Program-made: the position numbers and the translations under genes
Notes under the pieces: generated by a model
Databases searched by the model: none
What the model was told of the DNA's origin: nothing
Seen by the model: only the letters and a program-made list of their open reading frames with translations
Shown here: in pieces, positions 37,700-50,486 of the stretch
Layout: the number at the start of each line of letters is the position of its first letter
Position numbering within the stretch: position 1 is the first letter of the stretch
Origin: Gnetum montanum
Taxonomy: Eukaryota; Streptophyta; Gnetopsida; Gnetales; Gnetaceae
DNA length: 64,000 nucleotides
NCBI GenBank assembly: GCA_015680685.1
Contig: MNCI01009146.1
Location: 101,867-165,866, forward strand
Direction: 5' to 3'

Positions 37700-38870
37700 G
37701 CTTTTGCATCAGATGTAGTATGGCTTAAGGTACATGTGGTTCATTGGATTTGCAAACTCTCTACCATCCATGTCTGCCAATTTGAAGGCTCCATTCTCAT
37801 AGGCTTTTGTGACTATGAATGGACCTTCCCATTTTGCTAAAAACTTGTTCACATGTTCATAGATAACTTTGAGAACTAGGTCCTGCTTTTTGATTGGTCG
37901 TCGATGTAGGTTGGAACAATGCTTTTGCCACTGCTTGTCTTAGTACCATTTGATATGACCCAGTGTTTGTGCATAGTCTTCCTCTAGGGATTCAAGGTCA
38001 ATGATCCTTGACTCATTGTTCTAGTCTTCATTTATGATGCTTAAAAGGATCATCCAAAGTGATGGTACATGCAATTTAAGAGGTAACATTGTTTCAAATC
38101 CATAAACTAGGCTATAAGGAGTCTTTCCTATAGTCATTCTACACGTCATTAGCTAGCCCCACAACATGTAGAGGATTTTCTTGTGCCATCGCCTCTTTCT
38201 ATTGCTAAGCATTCTTTTAATCAAGTTGATGATGGCCTTGTTTTCTACCTCTGCTTAATTGTTTGCCTGCAGGTAGTATGGTGATGAAAAGGATTCCTTG
38301 ATGCCAATGTTGCTACAAAAGGTTTTGGTTTCCGCACTACTAAAATGTGGCCCATTTTCCATCATGATAGTCATGGGAAGACCAAACCTTGTTAATATGT
38401 TGTCTAAGATAATGTGGTAAACCTGTTGGGATGTAGTTTTCCTAAGGGGGATAGGCTCCACCCACTTTGTAAAAGTACTTTGTGGCAGTGATGATGAAGC
38501 TATGTCTTGTGGAAGACTTAGGTGTTATGGGTTCTATGATATCTAGTTCCCATCATTGAAATGGCCATGTGATTTGTGTAGGATGCAACTTAGTGGGTGA
38601 AATGTGCATAATATTTGCATGACATTGGCATGTATCACACATCCTAACTTTAGCAAAGCAATCTTATTCCATGTAAGGCCAGTAATACCCTAGGAATCTA
38701 ATTTTAGCCGCCATGGCCCTGGGAGCTATGTGTCCTCCACATAGTCCTTCATGGACTTCGTTAACGATTTTCTATGCCTCTTCTCTACCAACACAAGTTA
38801 GAAATATCCCATCAAAGGATTGTTTGCATAAGGTATTATCTCCTTCAAGGACATACTATCGTTCTCTCTT
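37700..38870 (-). pseudogene. E4 integrase
   Basis: Decayed. The clearest part is 38461-38255, with TIMMENGPHFSSAETKTFC, where the Asp of the usual DNGP is replaced by Glu-containing MENGP. The zinc region is near 38760-38640. The C-terminal part reaches about 37740. Several stops. Confidence 0.75.
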
Positions 38871-39900
38871 TTAGATTGCATCCTTTTGGGTGGATGTCAA
38901 GCCGTGTGGGGGTTCACCATGTTGAAGGTAGGATTTAATGTTAGCGTACCACTGTTGGACATCAGTAGCACTTACGAAGGTGATGTGTACTACTTGAGTG
39001 ATAGGATCTGTGCATTCTGTTATTAAAGCAGGTAAAGTTACAAATAGGTGTGGTGGCACGTTTAATTCTAGCATAGTTAAGACATCTACTATGATGTTCT
39101 AATTGCATGGCACATGTTGGATATCTGTCGATGTGAACTGTTCCAACAAATTTTTGTCCAAATCACAATAAGGCTGTAAGTCTGAAGCTTTAGAGCCATA
39201 TATTTTAGTAATCTAGTTGATGAAGAGTTGAGAATCACCTTGGACTACCAAATGTTGGATCTTTAATTGCTAGGCTGCTAAAAGGCCCCTAAGGAGTCCT
39301 TCATACTTAGATACATTATTTGTACAAAGGAACATGAAACGGTAAGAAAAAGGTTGAATGTCCCCTGAGTGGAATGTAATGATAGCGGAAACACTACCAC
39401 CTCACATGGTTGAGGCACCATCAAAATGCAAAGTGGCCTTAAAGTGCAATGGCACAAGGTTGATGCTATTAACATGTTTGTCAGGGAATTCTGGCTCTAT
39501 GGTTTCTCAATCATCAACGGGTGAGGTTGTAAGTTGCATAGCTATTGCTTGTCCTTTCATTGATGATTGGGCTACATAGTGTAGTTCAAATTTTGTCATT
39601 ATAGCTTTCCATCAAGCTATCCTACTACTCTCATATAAGTTGTTCATGATAGCCCAAAGTATGTTGCTCTTGCATATAATGTTAACCTGGCTACGAAATA
39701 GGTAGTTTCTCCACTTTTTTAGTGCAAATACTAGGGTGATAAAATTCCTTTCTACTTCATTGTATATCACTTCGTAGGCTATCAATGCATGGCTCAAGTA
39801 ATAAACTAGGATTTTAGAGCCATCCTCTCTTTTCTGGCATAATAGTGCTACAATAGACATGTCTAAGGTGGCAAGGTAGATGTAGAAAGGCTTATCCCTC
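38871..39900 (-). pseudogene. E4 RNase H domains
   Basis: RNase H begins near 39860 (LLCQKREDGSKILVYYLSHA). The second RNase H-like domain is near 39445-39090. MLELNVPPHLFVTLPALI at 39074 lies in the linker to integrase. Frames are broken. Confidence 0.7.
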
Positions 39901-40001
39901 TATGGTGGGTAAATAGTTGGGAGGTGTAAAAGCTCTTTTTTTAATTCATCCAAAGCTTTTTCACATTGTGTTGTCCACTCAAAGTTAACCCCCTTCTTCA
40001 G

Positions 40002-41179
40002 TCAGTGTTGCATGGGGTGTAACTTGTTAGTCAACTTTGCTATAAACCTTCTAATAAACTGTATTTTACCTTGCAACCCGTGTAATTCTTTAAGGTTGGT
40101 AGGGGGTGATAGGTTAACGATGGCCTTAACTTTGTCAAGGTCCACTTGTATTCTAGCCTTCGATACTACAAGCCTTACCATGCATCTAGTTTTAATGCCA
40201 AAAACACATTTCCTTGGATTGATATGAAAGTCATGCCTATGGCAACGCTTGAGGACTACCTCTAGATCATTGGGATGATCAATAGCAATCTTAGACTTGA
40301 CTGCTATGTCATCCATGTAATTGTTTAGTCTCTCTAAGAGGTAGTCACTGAATATGTACATCATGGCTCGTTAATAGGTTGCTCCAATATTTTTGAGATC
40401 AAATGGCATCATAGTGTAATAGAAAGTTCCCCAAGGGGTCATGAAAGTAGTCATCAACTAATGCTTTGGATTGATGCAGATTTGATTGTAACCTAAGAAT
40501 CCATCTATAAAGGATAATAAAACATAACCAGCTGTAGTGTCAATAAGTTGGTTAATACTTGGCAATGGGAAGTCATCTTTAATCATTGGTTTGTTCAGAT
40601 CTCGTAAGTCTATACAAATTTGTATACCTCCCATTTTCTTGGAGACTACAACAATGTTTAATACCCACTTTGAGTAATCAACTACACGGATGAAGCCTGC
40701 TTGATATAGCTTCTAATTTAATCATGTATGGCTAGCACAATTTTTGGCTTAATTTTTTAAGCCTTTTCTTTAACCAATTTGACACTTAAGTCTAAGATAC
40801 TGTTATGTTGTATTAGCCATGGGTCTAAGCCCGACATGTCATTATAAGACCATGTAAACACTTTGATGTTGTCTTGAAGGAGTTTAGATACATCCTTTTT
40901 TATTTGTTGATCTAGGAGGAAGCTAAGTTTTAGTATTCTTATTTGCCCCTTGGATGTCATTATAGATGCTTCGATGATAGGGTCCTCAGTTACATCCCTA
41001 GCCTCTAAGTCTAAAGCTTGGACCAAATGCTTGGGCCAATCTAGGGATGTTTCCTGGGATACTAAAGTGTTATTAGTAGATGATTCCTAGTTTATTAACT
41101 CTAACTTTAGATGTCTTGCAAGATTTCCATGAGGAGCTATCAAAGTTAAAAGTGAATGTAGATCATGCTACATGGTCAT
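40002..41179 (-). pseudogene. E4 reverse transcriptase
   Basis: Start chosen at the ATG at 41179, ten bases after a GGCAG splice-site sequence; a TAG follows within a few codons. The stretch 41026-40757 has LDLEARDVTEDP and VFTWSYNDMSGLDP, as in E7. The 40364-40002 stretch keeps an intact YMDD catalytic box, then NPRKCVFGIKTR. This RT core is the best kept of the three decayed copies. Confidence 0.82.
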
Positions 41180-41194
41180 TTTGTTCAACCTGCC
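41177..41194 (-). promoter_or_regulatory. Putative 3' splice site and RT start codon of E4
   Basis: Minus strand TTATTGTGGCAG ends at 41190, then ten bases, then ATG at 41179. Confidence 0.55.
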
Positions 41195-41315
41195 ACAATA
41201 AGGAAAATCCAAGTCAAGTGATACCTATTTGTAGCAATAGCATGTAATAAACATTTGCAAAGCAACAATGAAACATGAAATAACTGTCAACTATTCAACC
41301 AAGTTTGCAAGTTAC

Positions 41316-41634
41316 CAGTTTAAGGTCTTGGCTGACCATGAATGGGTTCGAACATGCAAGGGATATTAACATTTCCAGTTTAAGGTTGTGGTGGACCGTA
41401 ACATTGTGAAATCTAGTTTAAAATATGAAATGGATACTAAGGCTACTAGTTTAAGGTCATGGTGGACCATATTCATGTTATAGTGTACATCAAAATGTAA
41501 ATAAAGGTTGCTAGTTTAAGGTCTTAGCAGATTGTTAATGGGTGGAGTTTGAGAACCAAGGTCACTAGTTTAAGGTCTTTGCGGACCGTGGTGGGTAGGC
41601 TTTGCAAAGGTAGGTTGCTAATTTAAGGTGGGAC
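41316..41634 (-). repeat. E4 pre-RT hairpin-monomer array
   Basis: About seven monomers, + strand CTAGTTTAA then GGTC/GACC stems with loops TTGGCT, ATGGTG and TTTGCG. Spacing about 55 bp, wider than in the post-integrase array. Confidence 0.82.
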
Positions 41635-41750
41635 AACATTTTTAGTTGGGCCCACATGTTTGCAAAGAATGATGCTACGCTATAGCAGGATTATGACACA
41701 GTAGTGCTATGCTATATGGAGGATCCCACATTAGCTATTTACCATGTTAG

Positions 41751-41759
41751 CTATAAATA
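41751..41759 (+). promoter_or_regulatory. TATA box of the E4 antisense gene
   Basis: CTATAAATA, 138 nt before the exon 1 ATG at 41897. In E7 the TATA-like word lies about 150 nt before the same start codon. This indicates a promoter of its own, separate from the LTR. Confidence 0.6.
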
Positions 41760-41896
41760 AGGGTTTACCCCTAGTAAACTCATTATTTTCATTGTCAGAG
41801 CATAGAGCCCACATCCAAAGCATAGCACATTTGTTCTAAGAGAGAGTGAAGCAGTGCAATGTAGTGTAGTAGTTGACAAAATTTGCAAGTGAGACA

Positions 41897-44800
41897 ATGG
41901 CATCCAAAGGCAAATGCAAGTACTGAGGACTCGCTAAGGTAGATGAGGTGAAGGACACTCTGGGATGCCTATCCCAAGTGCACGTTGAAGTGCGGGAGTA
42001 GGCTCCATCTGCTTAGTAGGTTGTTATGTTTCCCTTATTTTCTACATGATAGTAACCATTATTGTAATGAAATCCATGTCTTTTGCCACTTTTTTGGTCA
42101 TCATTTTGGTTGCTACGCCACCACTGTTACTGGTTGGCAACAGTAGTTGTATGGACATTACGCTATAGCTGCATGTGGTATCACCTCGACTGCCATTATT
42201 ATGACTAATTTTTCATGGGGGTTTGGGTGATTCTAGATAGCTTAATGCAAGGTTAGCATAGCGTACCACCCCTAGGAGGGTTTGGATATCTGTGAGATTT
42301 GACAACATGACTCTTGTTTGACATAGTGTAGCACGAGTTATTTTGTATGACGAAAGTATGGTTGAGATGGCTATAGCATAGTCAATTCTTTCTTGTCTGA
42401 ATTTTATAAGATTTTTATTACACTATGCCAGTATGTCGTAAGGTCTTTTGGTTTATTGCATTACTACACTATTGAATTTGCAATGAAGCTATGTTGTTGG
42501 ATTTATTTCTATTAAGTTTGCTACATTGCCATGCTTATCATGGTAATATGTTGATTGCATTGTTATATTGTTGCACGTATATCTGTTCTTGTTCCTTTGC
42601 TATGTCACGTGTCATGTGTTTGCATCTAAGTCTTGTTGCATTGTGTGAGGCTTGATGATTATGCTACGCTGCAAGCATTATGTTGCTACGTTGCCTGTGA
42701 TTTTTATTCTATTTTTTTATTACAGAGATATTTACGACTAGGAGATCATGCTATGCTACATGCAAAGAAAGTGTCATGCTACATTGTATGTAATTAGAGG
42801 GTTACGCTATGCTATGTGTAAACTTCACTCGTACACGGTGCTACCTTTTTTATGCTTTTTTGTGTAGGGTCATGTTGAAGCCCATTCTGATTGTCCTGGA
42901 GATTGTTGGAGTCTTTTGCTGCCTTAGGGAACCAGTGGCCAATGTCCCTCCTTCCCATTCACGTGTGGGATGGTAGGTGGTCTGGTTCTGGAAGGGTGCA
43001 CAGGACTTCCTATAGTTCCTCCTCCACCATTTTAGTGTGATTTTTTGGTCACGCTTATTAGTAGAGACAGTAACCACAATTACAGGAACCTTGTTGCCTG
43101 GGGCAAACCAGGGAATTCTAAAATTTTTAACTGATGGGACAATCAGGGGCGATTGGTTTGAAGATTCTAACCAACACAGAAAAGGCTTGAGATGCTTAAG
43201 TTGGATCTGGGAGATACCTAAGTATAAGTGTTGTCACTTATAGAACATGTTATTCGTTGCCTGTCACATCAACATCTACTTTCAGAACCCACCTAGAACT
43301 ATTTATTATGTCAACGAGTGAGTTCTATGAAGGTATTTTATTGCATTTTGTGATCCATGCTATGCTAAAAATAGGTATTAACAATGTATATATGTATTTT
43401 TTGTGCATTTCTAGGTTTTTTATTGACAAGAGTGGTCTCCACGGTGACACAGATGCCTTAGCATTAGCAGAGATGGCCCTATGGGAGTTTTCCTCTACTA
43501 GGAATGTGTGCACTGGTGTAATAGGCCAATTTGGGGGTGAGTTCAAAACCTATTCAACTTGGTATTTCCAATTTTATGGGAAATGTAAAGAAGTCAGTTG
43601 GTTCGATAGGGAATGGACATCCCTTAGGCTGCTCATTGTTGAAGATGTGTTGGTGGATCTCCCACCATTTCCCATGCCATTTAAACCTAGTATGCTAAAC
43701 CACGAATTCACTGTTACATGTTCAAGTGATTTTCATGTTTTGCTAACTTTTTTCTTTTATTTTGCAAACCATTTTAGTGGAAAGGAAATCCCAAGAGGTG
43801 ATTGTGATCACCTTAAGGTGTAAAGAAATCAACCTCTTTTTTAAGTATGGGGAGGTGGAGAAGACCCACTGCTGGCTCTGCAATGGGGCCCCAACCATGC
43901 TTGTCCACAACCTTCAAGAGGCTAGGTTTATGGACATATTTTTGGCCATTAACCCAAATTTCCAACCTACCAAAATGATTTTCCTAGTTAACTCTTTCTC
44001 TGAGAAAGCAAACCGCTTCCACACACGTGTTCACGATGTGCAAGTGATGTTTGAAATCAATGACCAATTGTTTGCAGATATTTTTGACATCCCTTCTGAT
44101 GGTCTCCCCATAGGAGAAAAATCTAAGAAAGAAGCAAACCATCAGGGGTACATTGAGGAGTGGCTAGGGGTGGCTAAGGACTGAAAGGGGATTTACGTTA
44201 AGAAGGTTAGGCTATGGGTGGCCAAAATAGTTTATCTTGTCTTCCGTGCTCGTGCCTGCCCCAAGCTACTCTCCCAAGGAAAAACAATTGGAATTGAGCA
44301 AGCTTGGATAATGAGGGATGTCATGGAAGAGGGGACTCATTACAATTGGACCAAACACCTTTGTAAAGGCTTGCAGGCTGAAATGGTCAAGCTCTATAGG
44401 AAGCTTGAGTCCCATTTTAACGTGCACAATGCCTTCTTCATAGCCTGCTTGTGGCGTTTTATAGAATTATTGGTAGTTTGCAAGAATGGGGTCTAGATAC
44501 TATAAGATTGTAGCCATATTTCCAAGTAGTGGATCTGCCAAGTCTTCCATACCAACCAATCTTAGGACCCCTCAAAAGCTATTGGGGAATCATTTTCATT
44601 GACGATCAAGGATAGGGTGGCATGTAACTTTGGGGCCCAAGATAGCATGGCAGAGGCACCCCCCATTACCACTAGCATTGTGACAAGGGGAGAACACCTC
44701 ATTGCAGAGATGATGACAACTAAGTTGAAACACAAGAGATCTCTTCTAGCCAAGGATCTTCCCTGCACAAATGAGGAAAGAGGGAAGAAGATGTAGCTCA

Positions 44801-46641
44801 AACTTCGCAGAGTGTAGCCTTCAATTGGTAATTGTTTTTTTTTGCTAACATTCACTATGCTATGTTACACTAGGTAGTGTTGCATAGTGTAGCATCTACT
44901 TTAAGTTGGTATAATTATTTTTTGTGGCTATGCTTTATTAGCAGAGGAAGAAGAGGTAGTGGCCCCTACAACAAGGATGATTGGCAAAAATGAAGAGGCT
45001 CTGGCCACAAAGGAGAGGGCCCCAGTCAATGAAGAAGGGGCCCCTGCTACAGAAGAAAGGGCCTCAACTGGTAAGGAAGAGGTCCCTATCGATGAAGAGA
45101 AGGCCCTTGTTGACAAGGAAAGGGGCCTAGCCACTAAGTAAGAGGCTCCTAATGATCAGGAAAAGGTCCCTATTAATGACCCTTTTGCAGAGAGCAATTC
45201 AATACTGGAAGGGCACATGAGCATTGAGGATGTTGCCACGTTGTTGGGTCAGTTGGAAGGAGAGGGAATCATTTTGGATGCTAGTGATTTTGACCACATA
45301 TTCGATAGTGTGTTGATGGACAACCCCCCCTACTATCACCCTTGAGGGTTCTCTAGGTAGGAGCTTTACATTGTCATTTATGTTATTCTTCAGCTTTATC
45401 ATGGTTTCCCTCCACTATGGCTAACACATTTCATTTTGTAGTTGACACCACTATTGATACCTCTGGCCCTTCCTCAATACACCTATGACCATGGACTGAG
45501 ACCCCCAACAAATTTACTTTCATGGAGGGGGTGGTCGATGACATGATCGACCACCTGAAGTGGATCAACCCAAAAGATGGTAAGTTAAAATTGCTATGCC
45601 AAACTCTCTAAATTGTTGTTGCTTCACTATGACACTATGATTGATGCCTTTCTATGTGCATTTGGTAGCCTCTTGACTTAAGTGGGACAATAAACATGCA
45701 GTTGAGGTCAATGCTAAGCCCAAGTTTCCATCAGAGGTGACCAAAGTACCTCATCGCGTATACGACGAAGTAAGCCAATGTGCGTTGTACTCAGAACACT
45801 CCTTATGGGAATGTAGGCATGTGAATGAAGACCTCTAGAAATGGGTACAGAGGCTTGAGAAGGAAAAGGCCAATCTAATAGCTGAGATGGAAGATCTCCA
45901 TTACAGGAATGAATTCCTGTTGACCCGAGACACTAACGATGGTAGTTGGCACATTGCCATCATCGACTATGCAAGGTATTGGATGACCGTGTGATGCAAC
46001 AATGAGGTCACTCATGAAATAATAGAATAGCACATGCAAATGGACCTGCTAACCTAGAAGAACCAAGATTGGAAGGACTACAATGCAAAAGTTTACGAGT
46101 GGAGGTAGGCATAATAAAACCACAAGCACATGTATAAACTAGAATGTGCCACCAACCATAAACAATATCAGGATGCCTCTGTCAAGTTACATACTTACAG
46201 GGTATTCCTTAACATTATTGGCACTTCTGGGGCTTACGATAGGTTTATGCAATAGGTGAAAACAAGTGAATCTCTTGAAAGGAAAATGACCTTTCCCACG
46301 AGTGAGACCACCACTGCCACCTTTTCTCTAGGACCACCAAGATGGACATCCATAGAAAAGGAGAAAGTTGCAGCAAGCACTGACCTGGGAGACAATAATT
46401 GGGCCAATATTATAGAAGAGAAGATTTTGCAACACCTCATGGCAATCATGGACCAGATACCCCCCGGAAAAAACACGGGGTCATCTCAGGTCAGTCATTT
46501 CTTGGTGTTGTGATAATTTATTTTATTTGAGTCCTTATTGTAGATTTTAACTAACTATTTCATTTCCCTGGGATATAGAATCCAGATGAAAACAAAGAAC
46601 CTAATGAGGTAGGGGACAATGGAGTAGGTGAAGGGTCATAG
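41897..46641 (+). pseudogene. E4 copy of the antisense multi-exon gene (all 8 exons)
   Basis: Exons: 1 41897-42015, 2 42868-43317 (450 nt), 3 43415-43689 (275), 4 43778-44827, 5 44945-45356, 6 45442-45579, 7 45669-46489 (821), 8 46579-46641. Donors include GTAGGT, GTGAGT, GTATGC, GTAATT, GTAGGA, GTAAGT and GTCAGT; all acceptors end in AG after pyrimidines. Exon 1 starts MASKGKCK, as MASKTKK does in E7. Exon 4 holds the conserved block (FMDIF, IFLVNSFSEKANRF). Exon 5 encodes Glu/Ala/Pro repeats of about 8 residues. Exon 7 is charged and coiled-coil-like. Exon 8 ends in acidic GEGS. In-frame stops in exons 1, 4, 5 and 7 make it a pseudogene. No known family recognised. Confidence 0.85.
42016..42867 (+). 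other. Intron 1 of the E4 antisense gene
   Basis: 852 bp between donor GTAGGT and acceptor TGTGTAG, against 264 bp in E7. It is dotted with the E4 LTR words TAGCATAGCGTA, GCTACGCTGC and ACGCTATGC, which are rare in the exons. Confidence 0.55.
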
Positions 46642-46831
46642 CATAGAAGCCAAGAATTTTATTTGAATTTTCATAAAGAATGTTGCAAAAATTATTGATT
46701 AATATTTTAAATGAAAGAAAAAATGGAATATGAAGAGCCTTATTTCATTTTGGCTTATGTGTTGTATTTATTTTTGTGTTATTCTTTATCTTTTCTTTTT
46801 ATCAATTAAACTCCTTGGAAGCATCTCGTTT

Positions 46832-46990
46832 TTAGTTTTAGGCCATTTCAGGCTGTAATAATAGTTTAAGGCCATTCTGGGCCATCGCTAGTTTTAGGCC
46901 ATTTTGGGTCATTGGTAGTTTTAGGCCATTTCGAGCCATTCCATGATGGTAAAGAAAATTTTTTCTAGTTTTAGGCCTTAGTAGGCCATG
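46832..46990 (-). repeat. E4 post-protease hairpin-monomer array
   Basis: Five monomers, + strand TAGTTTTA then GGCC/GGCC-type stems with loops ATTCTG, ATTTTG and TTAGTA. Some pairs are G-T (GGCC with GGCT or GGTC). Confidence 0.82.
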
Positions 46991-47196
46991 ATGTGATGTA
47001 AACAGTGGATGTGATGTGAACAGTTTAAAAAAGAGAGTCAAAAACTTAGCATAAACAAACGAATACGAAGCAAACAAAGAATAAACGTATAATAAGCATT
47101 AGTTGTGTCAAAAGTAGTGGAGTTTTTATGCTACACAAGTAACAATCATTCTCCCAGGATCTTTCTAACCCATCATGGGTTTGGTGATGTGTAAAG
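46991..47196. other. Spacer between E4 protease and array
   Basis: AT-rich, with repeated AAACA/AATAAAC words. No gene. Confidence 0.35.
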
Positions 47197-47750
47197 CTAA
47201 GGGGCTTTGTTGTAGTATTCTTCTATGTTGTTATCTATCACTTGAAAAGGAAACTTGGCCCACGTAGTTTCATTTTCTGAGCCAACATTTTGGGCTAGCT
47301 TATTAGCCAAATGAGTAACCTCAATAAGGATTGGCGCATCATTTTCAGAAGTTACTAGTTTTGAACCTTGCTCCATATCAACATTATTTATCACCTGGGT
47401 AGCCACTTCATCACCGTAGATTACCACCTTCCTGCTTGTGTAAGGTAGGTGGATTTCTTGATGTATGGGTAAAGAGATGGCCTTGAGTTGGGCTAACCAT
47501 GACCTCCCCAAGATCAAGTTAAACCTAGGCATCTGTTCTACCATGATGAATGTTGCACTTGTGGGGAACTGGTCCCCTACCACAAAGTTAATGTGGATAG
47601 TCCCCTTTACCACCACTCATGCTCTATTGAATGACTTCAGACATGAGTTTGTCGTGGGTTTGATTTGATCAACCAAACCTAGTTTGTCCACTACGGGGAA
47701 CTGAAACACCACAAAAATTTTAGCACCAATTCCAGACAACTTTAGAGCCT
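47197..47750 (-). pseudogene. E4 protease, 5'-truncated
   Basis: VDKLGLVDQIKPTT, then GDQFPTSATF, MPRFNLILGRSWLAQLK and IHQEIHLPY match the E7 protease closely. It ends KFPFQVIDN. Upstream of about 47750 the match stops, so gag and the 5' LTR of E4 are missing. The E5 LTR begins about 100 bp further on. Confidence 0.82.
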
Positions 47751-47851
47751 CTGAAGCAGTTTTAAAAAGCCCACCATGGAGCAAGCAAGGTCCCTTGGGG
47801 CCCACAGATCACTATGGCAAGTTGCGATGTCAATAATCATCAATTTGAAGG

Positions 47852-48550
47852 TCAAAACATGCAATTTTGGCCAAGTACATTGTGCTTACGCTGCACAGCA
47901 TAAGGCTAGTGTAACCAATTTTTGTAGCCCCAGAATCGAGTCCAAAAAGGCTGATTTTGGGTACCTGGACCCTCAAGCATCACCGAAGTCCCCAACATCT
48001 CCTATCATCCAAAACCATGAAATTTGAGCTCAAAAATCACCTTTTTTGGGGCATTTTCAGTTTCATACGTTGGGGTTACAGTTTCATACGCTGCATAGCA
48101 TATGAACAGTGTAACCAAGAAAAAATGGAATAAAATAGGCATTTTTAGGTATCATCTTTGACATTTGAGCATCCCCCAGAGACAGGCAGCATTTCTACAT
48201 GTTCACAGGGTTCAAAAACTTTAGTTTTGGGCTTCAAATATTTCATTTTAGACTTCTTATCTTGGGGTTACAGTTTCATACGCTGCCCAGCGTAATCAAC
48301 CAAAACAGGCCCAAACAGACATCCAAATCAGCCCAAATTTGGCACATAGAACCCTCATGAAGATCCATGGCAATTGCATATGCTTGGGTAAGTCCTTGTT
48401 TGATCTGCATGTAGACCATCCAAGGCACTCTGCCTTTGTTGTTTTTCCAGCAGGCCCTCAGGTGAAGGCAAGGTCTTACTATTTCATCCATAGATCTCTC
48501 GATGTCCATTCATTCTGGCCTCTCATCAATGATTTCAGACGGTATAGTAA
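47852..48550 (+). mobile_element. E5 5' LTR, internally deleted
   Basis: Start near TCAAAACATGCAATTTTGGCC resembles the E3 LTR start inverted. The last 130 bp match the inverted start of the E3 5' LTR (CCCTCAGGTGAAGGCAAGG). Only about 700 bp, and no TATA box, so the segment between the dyads and the LTR end is deleted. Three dyad words TTCATACGCTGC and TTACGCTGC lie at about 47887, 48082 and 48271. Confidence 0.7.
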
Positions 48551-48552
48551 AT

Positions 48553-48570
48553 TGGCGCTAGAAGGAGGGC
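48553..48570 (+). promoter_or_regulatory. E5 primer-binding site
   Basis: TGGCGCTAGAAGGAGGG, identical to that of E7, three bases after the LTR. Confidence 0.85.
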
Positions 48571-49406
48571 CTTTCCATTTGCATTCAGTTTGCCTATTCA
48601 CAGCATTCCAGATCTGGCATACAGCTATTAACAACATCCACACACTGAACCTTGGAAAAACAACTCCCCACAGCGTCCATACACTGATCACAGCTTTCAC
48701 ACGCTCCACTCCAACGTACACATGCTCACATCAACCGTTAGGTGCTGCTCCCCTACTCACTAACTTCATCTAGACTCTATTCTTGGCTTGCATATGCTAC
48801 CCTTTGCTAGCACATGGCATCTAGACCCTATCCACAACTACACATGCTACCCTCTGTTGGCACATGTTGCACACTCTATCCATAACCTTCTCCCTAGCAT
48901 ACACACATTGTACCTTAGCCTCAAACGTTGTCCACGGCACTCTGATGTAGACCCTGACTTCTTACACTGTAGTTCATACGCTGTCAGGTTTACACTTAGA
49001 AAAGTTTTTCACATAGTGCCAGGTTCTTACGCTAGACACTTAGAAAATTTTTTCGCAAGCTGCTAGGTTCATACACTGGACACTTAGAAAATGTTTTTAT
49101 ACATTTCCGGGTTCTTACGTTGGAAACTTAGAAAATTTTTTCACATGCTACCAGGTTCTAACACTAGACACTTAAACTTCACATGTTGTAGATTTCACAT
49201 GCTGTAGTTTTGCACATACTACACATTGCACATATTACATACTGCATAGACTTGACATGCTGCATACTACACAGACTTGACAAGCTGAACTTTGGTCATG
49301 CTGCACACTTAGCCCTGACCATATGCTGCACATGCTGCACACTTAGCCTAAAACACACTCGACACCTATTAGCCAACCCATACGCTATCCCATCACACAT
49401 CACCAT
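48571..49406 (+). other. E5 leader between PBS and gag, with tandem repeats
   Basis: 836 bp, far longer than the 255 bp of E7. At about 48975-49185 a unit of some 47 bp (GGTTCTTACGCTGGACAC, then TTAGAAAATTTTTTC) is repeated about four times. At 49190-49360 CACATGCTGCACA-like words recur. Confidence 0.6.
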
Positions 49407-49950
49407 GGAGTCATCTCAGAACTCTAATGCACGCACCTTCATAATCCTCACACGAGAACATTACAACTTTATCTGTGTGAAGATTTAGGCCAACCTTCCC
49501 CTTGACACCATACAATAGGAGGCAAAACAAAAATTTGAGCACATATACATGGGAGTTCATGAATTCGTCCCCTCTATATATGAAATCATCCCCCTTTCTG
49601 AGTCTCACCATTGACTCATCTCTCAGCTCCTTCTGGCAAGGAGCCAAAACACATGGTGACCCACTGAGGAGCCCCAAAACCAACATGATGTAGATGACTT
49701 CAAGGCATAATCTAAACCTGAGGATTCATACCACACCCTCAGTCCCCATGCCCATGTTAACCCATCATTCCATCATGTGTGGAAAAAATGATTCATCTTC
49801 ATGCATCAATGAGCATGCAAGCACTGGTGTCTTGACATGGACTACCCACGTCCATGTCCACCCAGTACGTGCTGCTAGTGCAAACACATGGAGCCACTTT
49901 TGTTACATCAGCCCCATACATTCATGGTGTCATTCCACAATTAGTGGCTA
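49407..49950 (+). pseudogene. E5 gag, N-terminal part
   Basis: ATG at 49407 gives MESSQNSN, the same start as E3 gag. REHYNFICVKI is followed by a TAG and then by the region matching E7 (EFVPSIYEIIPLSE, LISQLLLARSQ). Stops at 49486-49488, 49516-49518 and later. The match is lost near 49690-49950, where the AT-rich element E6 begins. Confidence 0.75.
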
Positions 49951-49954
49951 GACA

Positions 49955-50486
49955 AGGAACCACAAAGATTTAACTGCAAGTCAAAAGAGAGCTTTCTTCA
50001 AAAGAACACAAAGATTTGTTGTTAAAGATGGTATATTATATAGAAAGGATTTTTGGGGATTTTTATTGGAATGTGTTCATAATGATCAAATTAGTTTCAT
50101 CTTGGAACAATTTCATGATCATTTGAATCTATTTTATGAATCCCCTAAATCAACTATGCAACATATACTTTGATATGGTTATTACTGGCCTTCCATGTAT
50201 CAAGACATTAGTTCAAAGATTCAAAAATTCTATAAATGTCAAACTCATGGGTCCAAGATTAAAAGGGCTAGAGCCCCTTTAAAGCCAGTAGTTGCAGATA
50301 GACCATTTCAGCAATGGGGTTTGGATTTTATTGGTACAATTACTCCTTCAAGAGCTGGACACAAGTTTATTCACAGCTACTGATTATTTCACTAAATGGT
50401 CTAAAGAAAAATCTCTAAGAGAAAGTTCAACATCAAACATGATTAAGTTTCTAGAAGACCACATTCTAAGTAGATTTGGTGTACCC
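49955..50486 (+). pseudogene. E6 integrase fragment (different gypsy lineage)
   Basis: AT-rich sequence encoding LTASQKRAFFKRTQRFVVKD, a zinc region ending YKCQTHG (second Cys of the usual CQxC lost), PFQQWGLDFIGTITPSRAGH with the first catalytic Asp, then after a frameshift near 50370 ATDYFTKWSKE and ILSRFGVP. It stops at the assembly gap. Codon use and the missing hairpin arrays set it apart from E1-E5 and E7. Confidence 0.85.
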
